A stretch of 64,000 nucleotides of DNA, taken from NCBI RefSeq assembly GCF_018278905.1, contig NZ_CP046600.1, forward strand, positions 5,394,001 to 5,458,000, in the 5' to 3' direction. Made by a program: the position numbers and the translations under genes. Under the pieces are notes generated by a model. It did no database searches, had not been told where the DNA came from, and worked only from the letters and a program-made list of their open reading frames with translations. Every line of letters begins with the position of its first letter. Position 1 is the stretch's first letter. Below, one piece after another: positions 57,658 to 64,000 of this stretch. This DNA is from Mycobacterium spongiae. GTDB lineage: Bacteria > Actinomycetota > Actinomycetes > Mycobacteriales > Mycobacteriaceae.

Positions 57658-59325
57658 GTGGTGCCCTCTCGCAGCCGTGCACCGACGATGCTGCTTACTG
57701 CGATCGCAACGACCGTCGTGATCGTTGCGTGGATGTACAACCGTCCGCAGCCCCGCACCCACGAGCCACCCCGGCCGCCCGACACCAAGATCGCCGAGCA
57801 GCCCCTGGTCGGCCTTGGCGGTGGTGTCACCGTGCGCGAACTCACTCAGCAGACACCGTTTTCACTGGTGGCGCTCGCCGGCGACCTGGCCGGCACATCA
57901 ACCCGGGTGCGCGCCAAGCTCCCCGACGGCTCCTGGGGGCCCTGGTACCAGACAGAGTATGAAACGGCAGCACCGTATCCCTCCGGCATCGACGACGAGA
58001 CCGCGCCAAGTAGCCCCGATCAGACGCCCCGCAGCACCGACCCGGTGTTCGTCGGCACCACCAACACCGTTCAGATCGCGGTGACCCGGCCGATCGACGC
58101 GCCCGTGACCCAGCCGCCGGCAGGCGCACCACCGGGCGATTCGCCGGACGGGCACGCTCTGGGATACCTACCGGCGACCAAGGAACGGCCTTTCGGCCAG
58201 AACATCTCCGCGATTCTCATCTCGCCGCCGCTGGCACCCACCGGAACGCAGTGGACACCGCCGACGGGCGTGCTCATGCCGGGCCAGCCGCCGACCATCA
58301 TCAGCCGCGCGGAATGGGGCGCCGACGAGTCCCTGCGATGCGGTATGCCGCAGTACGACCGCAGCGTGCGCGCAGCGGTCATCCACCACACTGCGGGCAG
58401 CAACGACTACTCGCCGCTGGAGTCCGCGGGGATCGTCAAAGCCATCTACACGTATCACAGCAAGACGCTGGGCTGGTGCGATATCGCCTACAACGCACTC
58501 GTCGACAAATACGGCCAGGTGTTCGAGGGCAGTTCCGGTGGCCTCACTAGACCGGTCGAAGGATTTCACACCGGCGGATTCAACCGCGACACTTGGGGAG
58601 TAGCCATGATCGGCAACTTCGATGACGAGCCCCCGACGCCGATCCAGATCCGCACGGTTGGCCGCTTGCTTGGCTGGCGGCTAGGTATGGACGACGTCAA
58701 CCCCGAGAGCAAGGTGGATCTGGAATCAACGGGTAGCACCTACACCACCGTTCCGGGGGGCGCGATAGCGGAATTGCCGACCATCTTTACCCACCGCGAT
58801 GTCGGCAACACCGACTGTCCAGGCAATGCCGCCTATGCGCTGATGGACGAAATACGCGACATCGCCGCGCATTTCAACGATCCTCCGGAGGAGCTGATCA
58901 AGGCGCTCGAGGGTGGCGCAATCTATGAGCGATGGCAGGAGCTGGGCGGGATGAACAGCGTACTGGGCGCGCCAACCTCGCCGGAGGCGGATGCGATGGA
59001 CGGGGCGCGCTACGCAACTTTCGCCAAAGGGGCCATGTACTGGTCGCCGATCACCGGCGCTCAGCCAGTCACCGGCGCGATCTACGACGCCTGGGCATCC
59101 CTGAGCTACGAACGCGGTCCGCTTGGACTGCCAACCAGCGCGGAAATACAAGAGCCGCTGCGGATCACGCAGAACTTCCAACACGGGACGTTGAACTTCA
59201 CGCGAATTAACACCAACGTCAGCATGGTGATCAACGGGATCACGACACCCGTTGCTACACAGACTCCGCGCGGGCCCGAAGTGCCCCTCGAACACTTCTC
59301 CCTGCCCACGCATCCCGAAACTTAG
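57658..59325 (+). CDS. csp: N-acetylmuramoyl-L-alanine amidase with LGFP repeats (Rv3811, csp)
   Basis: 555 residues. An N-terminal hydrophobic anchor or signal (about 9-24, MLLTAIATTVVIVAWMY) is followed by a Pro-rich linker and a beta-sandwich-like part. Then comes the PGRP/amidase_2 domain with zinc ligands in VIHHTAGSN and THRDVGNTDCPG and the substrate Tyr/Thr region WCDIAYNALVD. The C-terminal end has LGFP repeats (LGAPTSPEAD, LGLPTSAEIQ), modules linked to cell-wall anchoring. It should cleave the stem peptide from muramic acid outside the membrane. The first of two adjacent GTG codons, 57658, is used. It follows erp by 166 bases. Confidence 0.92.
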   Translation: MVPSRSRAPTMLLTAIATTVVIVAWMYNRPQPRTHEPPRPPDTKIAEQPLVGLGGGVTVRELTQQTPFSLVALAGDLAGTSTRVRAKLPDGSWGPWYQTEYETAAPYPSGIDDETAPSSPDQTPRSTDPVFVGTTNTVQIAVTRPIDAPVTQPPAGAPPGDSPDGHALGYLPATKERPFGQNISAILISPPLAPTGTQWTPPTGVLMPGQPPTIISRAEWGADESLRCGMPQYDRSVRAAVIHHTAGSNDYSPLESAGIVKAIYTYHSKTLGWCDIAYNALVDKYGQVFEGSSGGLTRPVEGFHTGGFNRDTWGVAMIGNFDDEPPTPIQIRTVGRLLGWRLGMDDVNPESKVDLESTGSTYTTVPGGAIAELPTIFTHRDVGNTDCPGNAAYALMDEIRDIAAHFNDPPEELIKALEGGAIYERWQELGGMNSVLGAPTSPEADAMDGARYATFAKGAMYWSPITGAQPVTGAIYDAWASLSYERGPLGLPTSAEIQEPLRITQNFQHGTLNFTRINTNVSMVINGITTPVATQTPRGPEVPLEHFSLPTHPET

Positions 59326-59358
59326 CGCACCATACGCCCAGCGCCTCTGTTGTCGAAA

Positions 59359-59433
59359 TTGTGCAATTGGCACGCAAATACGCGCAATTCCGTGCGATTT
59401 TCACACCAATTTTGTGCAACTTTCACACTAATT
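59359..59433. promoter_or_regulatory. AT-rich repeated motifs upstream of the first PE gene
   Basis: TTGTGCAA occurs at 59359-59366 and 59412-59419. A 14-base direct repeat, TTTTCACACCAATT (59398-59411) and CTTTCACACTAATT (59420-59433), has 22-base periodicity, two helical turns. The block is AT-rich in a GC-rich genome and stands 100-174 bases before the PE start, as for a regulator or nucleoid-protein site. Confidence 0.45.
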
Positions 59434-59532
59434 ATCTGAAGACATGCAACTTCCGACGCGGTACGCCGGGTCACACTACCCTTGGTACAGGCCAACCCAG
59501 AGTCGCAGAACGTTCGTCGAGAGGAAAAGTTC

Positions 59533-61194
59533 GTGTCGTTCGTGGTCGCAGCGCCGGAGACAGTGGCTTCTGCGGCCGGGAATCTGGCGGGCATCGGTGC
59601 GACTCTAGAGCAGGCAACCGCGGCGGCGGCAGCCCCGACGACCGGCGTCGCAGCCGCCGCCGCTGACGAGGTGTCGATCGCCATCTCGCGGCTGTTCGCC
59701 ACCCACGGCCAGGAATTTCAAGCCATCAGCACCCGGGTGGCAACGTTTCATTCCGATTTCGTGCGCCTGCTCAACGGCGGCGCGTCGGCATACATTGAGA
59801 CCGAGATCGCCAACGCCGGAAAGAATTTGGTGAACGCGGTGAATGCGCCGGCCCGGGCGCCGCTCGAGCTCGCACTGCGCAGCGGCGTGTCCGCTGTCAC
59901 CAATGGTGAAGCAGCGGCCCTCGTGTCCGACCAGATCGGAGCGGGAGCGAAGGCCGTGTCCAGGATCGTGGCCGACGTCCCCCGCCTGCAGGCGCTCGAG
60001 ACCGCTCTGTCCCCAGGGTTGTTGGGCCCCGCCGCAGCCGCCGGCGTTCCCGGCGGCGCCTACGGGCAACTCTTTTCCAACACGGCCACCAACCTGCAAG
60101 CCCTCTACAATGCCTGGTCGGCGAACCCGTTCCCGTTCCTGAGCCAGATCATCGCCAACCAGCAGGTGTACTGGCAGGAGATCGCCGCAGCGCTCGCTAA
60201 TGCCATCCAGAACTTCCCTGCCCTCTTGGCCAATTTGCCGGCCGCCATCGAGGCGGCCATCCAGCAGCTCTTGGCCTTCAATGCGGCGTTCTACATCCAA
60301 CAGATCGTCAGCACGCAGATCGGCTTCGCCGAACTGTTCGCCACAACGGTCCAAAGCGCGGTCGGCGACCTCGTTGCCGGGTGGCCCAATTTTGAGACGG
60401 GGCTTCAGCTGGCCTTTCAGCAGGCCCTAGCAGGCAACTACCAAAACGCGGTGGCTGATTTCGGACAAGCGCTCAGCGATCTCTTGATCACCGGGTTCGA
60501 CACCAGCGACGTAACGGTTGATGTGGTGGGCACCACCGTCAACGTCACAGCCAACCCCAAGCTGCTCGGGCCCCTGGGAGACCTGTTCACCATCATGAAC
60601 ATCCCCGGACAGCAGGCGCAATTCTTCACCGACTTGATTCCGCCCTCCATCCTGCGGGACATGGCGCAGAACCTCACCAACGTACTCAATACGCTCACGC
60701 TCCCAACCATTTCCGCAACTCTTTCGATACCGCTGCTCGACCCCGCATCCGGAACGCTCAGCGCCTTCTTCGGGGTGCCCTTGGTACTCACCTATGCCTT
60801 CTTTGGTGGGCCGTTCAACGCGCTGAACGCGATCGCGGCGAGTGCGGAAACGATCCAGGAGGCCCTGTCGGCCGGGAATTTCGCGGGCGCGGCGGGTGCA
60901 CTCATTGATGCTCCGGCCTACGCGTTAGACGGCTACCTCAATACCGCGGCCACGTTGGATACGAACATCCCGGTGCCAACGGGTCTCAACCCACCATTCC
61001 CCACCCAGGTGCTGATCATCCTGCATTTGCCCTTCGACGGGATTCTTGTTCCGCCCCATCCGGTTACGGCAACGATAGATACCGGCATCATCGCCCCATT
61101 TGACGTAACCGTCTTCGGCACGCCCTTTGCGGGAATGGTTCCGCTGCTGGTCAACTACATCCCCCAGCAGCTCGCCAACGCGATAACACCGTGA
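59533..61194 (+). CDS. PE family protein, first of a tandem pair (Rv3812 region)
   Basis: 553 residues. The N-terminal PE domain is canonical (SFVVAAPETVASAAGNLAGIG, helical hairpin to about residue 95). The C-terminal 450 residues are not PGRS: they lack Gly-Gly-X runs and show Ala-rich helices followed by a beta-rich part with NPKLLGPLGDLF, DAPAYALDGYLN, PFDGILVPPHPVTATI and a final FAGMVPLLVNYIPQQLANAI. PE proteins are exported by type VII secretion, often with a PPE partner, but none is encoded here. GTG 59533 follows GAGAGGAAAAG. H37Rv has one gene here (PE_PGRS62); two are present in this window. Confidence 0.9.
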   Translation: MSFVVAAPETVASAAGNLAGIGATLEQATAAAAAPTTGVAAAAADEVSIAISRLFATHGQEFQAISTRVATFHSDFVRLLNGGASAYIETEIANAGKNLVNAVNAPARAPLELALRSGVSAVTNGEAAALVSDQIGAGAKAVSRIVADVPRLQALETALSPGLLGPAAAAGVPGGAYGQLFSNTATNLQALYNAWSANPFPFLSQIIANQQVYWQEIAAALANAIQNFPALLANLPAAIEAAIQQLLAFNAAFYIQQIVSTQIGFAELFATTVQSAVGDLVAGWPNFETGLQLAFQQALAGNYQNAVADFGQALSDLLITGFDTSDVTVDVVGTTVNVTANPKLLGPLGDLFTIMNIPGQQAQFFTDLIPPSILRDMAQNLTNVLNTLTLPTISATLSIPLLDPASGTLSAFFGVPLVLTYAFFGGPFNALNAIAASAETIQEALSAGNFAGAAGALIDAPAYALDGYLNTAATLDTNIPVPTGLNPPFPTQVLIILHLPFDGILVPPHPVTATIDTGIIAPFDVTVFGTPFAGMVPLLVNYIPQQLANAITP

Positions 61195-61321
61195 CGCTGT
61201 GTGGTTGAACCACCAACTGCCTGAAGACGCGTAATTTCCAACGCGGGTACGCCGGGTCCCACTACCATTAGGTCGTCAGGCCAACCCAGGGTCACCGGGC
61301 GTTCGTCGAGAGGAAAAGCTC

Positions 61322-63007
61322 GTGTCTTTCGTGGTCGCAGCGCCGGAGGCAGTCGCGTCTGCGGCCGGGAATCTGGCAGGTATCGGTGCGACCGTCGAGG
61401 AGGCAACCGCTGCGGCGGCAGCCCCTACCACCAGCGTCGCGGCCGCCGCCGCTGACGAGGTGTCGATCGCCATCTCACAGCTGTTCGCCACCCACGGCCG
61501 GGAATTTCAAGCCATCAGCACCCGGGTAGCAACGTTTCAAGCCGATTTCGTACGCCTGCTCCACGGCGGCGCGTCGGCATACGTCGAGGCCGAGATCACC
61601 AACGCCCGACAGAATTTGGTCGCCGCGGTGAATGCGCCTGCCCGCGCGCCGCTCGGGCAGCTGCTGCAAGGCGGCGTGTCCGCTCTCACCAATGGTCGAG
61701 CAGCTTCGGTCGTGTCGGATCAGATCGGAGCGGGAGCGAAGGCCGTGTCCAGGATCGTGGCCGACGGGCCCCGCCTGCAGGCGCTCGAGACCGCTCTGTC
61801 TCCAGGGCTGTTGAGCCCCGCCGCCGCCAGCGTTCCCGGCGGCGCCTACGCGCGACTCTTTTCCAACACGGCCACCAACCTGGCGGCCCTCAACAACGCG
61901 TGGGCCGCCAACCCATTCCCGTTCCTGCGGCAAGTTCTCGCCAACCAACAGGTCTATTGGCAGGAGATAGCTGCGACGATCGGCAGCGCCATCCAGAACT
62001 TCCCCGCCAATCTGGTGAACTTGCCGGCGGCTATCGAAGCTGCGGTCCAACAGCTCTTGACCTTCGACGCGGCGTTCTACGCAGCGCAGTTCATCCATAC
62101 CCAGATTGGCTTTGCCCAGACGTTCGCCACGACGCTGAACAGCGCGGTCACCGGCATCGAAGCCGGGCTGCCCGCTTTTGAGGTGGGCGTTGAGACGGCC
62201 TTTCAAACGGCGCTGGCGGGTGATTACAACGCCGCGGTAGCCATTTTCGGGCAAGCCACAGCAGACCTCTTGGTCACCGGGTTCGACACCAGCGACGTGA
62301 CGATTAGCACACCAGGCAATAACTCGATAGTCGCTACGGCGAATCCCAAGCTGCTTGGCCCGCTGGGAGATCTATTCACCCTCATGGCGATCCCTGGACA
62401 AGAGGCACAGTACTTCACCGACCTGATGCCACCCTCGATCCTTCGGCAGATGTCGCAGAACCTTACCGATGTTCTCAATGTGCTCACGAACCCCAGCATT
62501 TCGGCAACCCTGTTTATACCGCCGCCGCTTAACTTCCCAGCGGGAACGCTCAGCGCCTTCTTCGGGTTGCCCTTGATGCTCACCTATTCGGCAGCGGGTG
62601 CGCCTTTCGCGACGCTGAATGCGCTCGCAGACAGTGCGACAGCCATTCAGGAGCCGCTGATTGCCGGCAACGGCATGGCGGCGCTGAGTGCTCTCATCGA
62701 TGCTCCGGCGGTGGTGGCAGACGGCTTCCTCAACGGCCAAGCCGCCATAGATATGCCCATCCAGGTGCCAACGGGTCTCCCAGGACCACTCTTGCCCACT
62801 GAGATACTGATTGTGCTGAACCTGCGCTTCGACGGGATTCTCGTTCCGCCGCATCCCGTTACGGGAACGGTCAGCTTCCCGGGTTACATCATTTTTCCGG
62901 GTCCAATTGAGGTAACCGTGTTTGGCACACCCTTCATGGGACTCGTTCCCCTGCTGGTCAATTACCTACCCCAGCAACTCGCCACGACAATCACACCCGC
63001 ACCGTAG
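61322..63007 (+). CDS. PE family protein, second of a tandem pair
   Basis: 561 residues, similar to the preceding gene over its full length: the PE domain is nearly identical and the C-terminal domain clearly homologous (NPKLLGPLGDLF, DAPAVVADGFLN, RFDGILVPPHPVTGTV, FMGLVPLLVNYLPQQLA). Divergence is larger in the middle (about 265-400). About 100 bases before the GTG are also similar to those before the first gene, so promoter and gene were duplicated together. It ends 7 bases from the convergent HAD hydrolase gene. Confidence 0.9.
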   Translation: MSFVVAAPEAVASAAGNLAGIGATVEEATAAAAAPTTSVAAAAADEVSIAISQLFATHGREFQAISTRVATFQADFVRLLHGGASAYVEAEITNARQNLVAAVNAPARAPLGQLLQGGVSALTNGRAASVVSDQIGAGAKAVSRIVADGPRLQALETALSPGLLSPAAASVPGGAYARLFSNTATNLAALNNAWAANPFPFLRQVLANQQVYWQEIAATIGSAIQNFPANLVNLPAAIEAAVQQLLTFDAAFYAAQFIHTQIGFAQTFATTLNSAVTGIEAGLPAFEVGVETAFQTALAGDYNAAVAIFGQATADLLVTGFDTSDVTISTPGNNSIVATANPKLLGPLGDLFTLMAIPGQEAQYFTDLMPPSILRQMSQNLTDVLNVLTNPSISATLFIPPPLNFPAGTLSAFFGLPLMLTYSAAGAPFATLNALADSATAIQEPLIAGNGMAALSALIDAPAVVADGFLNGQAAIDMPIQVPTGLPGPLLPTEILIVLNLRFDGILVPPHPVTGTVSFPGYIIFPGPIEVTVFGTPFMGLVPLLVNYLPQQLATTITPAP

Positions 63008-63014
63008 CGGGTTG

Positions 63015-63839
63015 TCAGGACCACCAACGCTCCAACACCCGCGCGACACCGTCGTTGGTATTCGGCGCGGTGATCTCGTCAGCCGCATCGAGCGCGTCGG
63101 GATGCGCGTTTCCCATCGCAACGCCCCGACCAGCCCGCAGCAACATCGGCACGTCGTTAGGCATGTCGCCGAAAGCCAGCACCTCAGATTCGGAAATCCC
63201 CACTGGTCTTGCGACTTCGTCAACACCGGTGGCCTTGCTGATACCCACCGGCACAATCTCCACCAGTCCGTTGTTAGTGGAGTAGGTGATATCGCCCTCG
63301 AAGCCGATATGCTTGGCCAGTTCCGCGGCCATGTCGGCACTGGAAGCGCCAGACTTGCGGATGAGAAGTTTGATCGCTGGTGCGCTCAGCAGATCTTCGA
63401 CCGACACCTCCGTGTTGTCCGGGTTCAGCCACGCGTGTTCGTAGCCCGGCGAACTAACAAACTGGGGCGTGGCCGTGTCGTGCGCGCTGTCGCCGATTCG
63501 CTCTACCGCCAACCCGGCACCGGGGATGACACGCGTAGCAATTTCCGCCAACGCTGCCAGGATGTCGACGGACAGGGTACGTACCGACACCACCCGGTCC
63601 GTGGCGGGGTCGTAGACGACAGCGCCGTTCGCGCACACCGCGATCGGTGCAAAGCCGAGTGCCTCCACTACGGGCCACACCCAGCGCGGCGGTCGGCCCG
63701 TTGCCAGGATGAAGCGCGCACCATCGTCGACCGCGGCCCGTACCGCGGCGCGAGTACGTGCGGTGACGGTTTCCGCGTCGTCGAGCAAGGTGCCGTCAAC
63801 GTCGCACGCAATAAGCGCCGGGCGAGTCGGAATTGTCAC
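63015..63839 (-). CDS. HAD-superfamily hydrolase, Cof/IIB type (Rv3813c)
   Basis: 274 residues. Motif I is CDVDGTLLD (nucleophile Asp13, Asp15), motif II FILATGR, motif III the lysine in AIKLLIRKSG or KATGVDE, and motif IV LAFGDMPNDVPML. The cap domain between II and III is the Cof type, so a small phosphorylated metabolite such as a sugar or cofactor phosphate is the probable substrate. GTG 63839 yields a length very close to the 273 residues of H37Rv; upstream in-frame codons overlap the preceding gene. It is convergent with the PE genes. Confidence 0.9.
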   Translation of the reverse strand: MTIPTRPALIACDVDGTLLDDAETVTARTRAAVRAAVDDGARFILATGRPPRWVWPVVEALGFAPIAVCANGAVVYDPATDRVVSVRTLSVDILAALAEIATRVIPGAGLAVERIGDSAHDTATPQFVSSPGYEHAWLNPDNTEVSVEDLLSAPAIKLLIRKSGASSADMAAELAKHIGFEGDITYSTNNGLVEIVPVGISKATGVDEVARPVGISESEVLAFGDMPNDVPMLLRAGRGVAMGNAHPDALDAADEITAPNTNDGVARVLERWWS

Positions 63840-63873
63840 TGGCGGGATCAACCTTGGCGGCCGGGCGACCCGG

Positions 63874-64000
63874 TCAACGTAGCCCCCCTGATCGTCGCTG
63901 CGGCGATGAGACGCCGTCATACCCGCGCTTCTGCGTCCGCTCAGCCAATTCGGCAACCCGCATCATCCTGGCCTCTTCCTGGCTCGGCGCACCGCCACCC
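63874..64000 (-). CDS. C-terminus of an upstream gene, probably the Rv3814c acyltransferase
   Basis: The last 42 codons of a minus-strand frame that runs off the window. Visible residues are polar and basic (QEEARMMRVAELAERTQKR, then a Gly/Ser-rich tail). No domain can be read. By gene order the neighbour in M. tuberculosis is Rv3814c, a 1-acylglycerol-phosphate acyltransferase-like protein, so that is the best guess. It stops 35 bases before the hydrolase start. Confidence 0.5.
   Translation of the reverse strand, partial: GGGAPSQEEARMMRVAELAERTQKRGYDGVSSPQRRSGGLR

Overview
The window is GC-rich DNA of a slow-growing Mycobacterium related to M. tuberculosis, M. kansasii and M. marinum, but not M. 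tuberculosis itself. The backbone is the conserved arabinogalactan/mycolate supercluster that corresponds to Rv3777-Rv3814c of H37Rv. The order and many sequences match what I recall of that locus. Pks13 has a different, longer N-terminus, no IS1557 is present, and two blocks of genes differ from H37Rv. I cannot name the species from sequence alone.

Layout. 1-6602: end of a quinone oxidoreductase, a class V aminotransferase-like protein, the GT-C enzyme Rv3779, the proteasome activator Bpa, and the galactan export/initiation set wzt-glfT1-wzm. 6603-11686: an accessory block (sulfatase, class III aminotransferase, hotdog thioesterase, TetR regulator) where H37Rv has Rv3784-Rv3787c. 11687-20169: a GreA-like factor, then Rv3789-dprE1-dprE2-aftA-embC, tightly packed behind a strong palindrome and a leaderless-type promoter. 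20170-26170: about 6 kb inserted between embC and embA. It carries a minus-strand series (multicopper oxidase, secreted partner, MFS exporter, cis-prenyltransferase) and a divergent secreted protein. 26171-32742: embA-embB. 32772-36521: small DUF1918 protein, membrane protein, acyl-CoA dehydrogenase, metallo-beta-lactamase-fold hydrolase. 36614-49172 (minus): accD4-pks13-fadD32, Rv3802c, mpt51, fbpA, which make and transfer mycolic acids. 49568-56224 (minus): glf-glfT2-Rv3807c-ubiA-aftB, which make galactan and the arabinose donor. 56499-63007 (plus): erp, a peptidoglycan amidase and two tandem PE genes. The end holds a HAD hydrolase and a fragment of an upstream gene.

How it works together: Glf supplies UDP-galactofuranose to GlfT1/GlfT2. 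Wzm/Wzt export the lipid-linked galactan. UbiA, the PAP2 phosphatase and DprE1/DprE2 make decaprenyl-phospho-arabinose. AftA, EmbA/B/C and AftB polymerise arabinan. FadD32, AccD4 and Pks13 build mycolic acids, and Ag85A attaches them.

The most unusual signals are the cassette that separates embC from embAB, the 24-bp palindrome in front of the dprE1 operon, the nested stem-loop between erp and the amidase gene, the tandem PE duplication, and a Lys/Asp-rich insertion in GlfT2.
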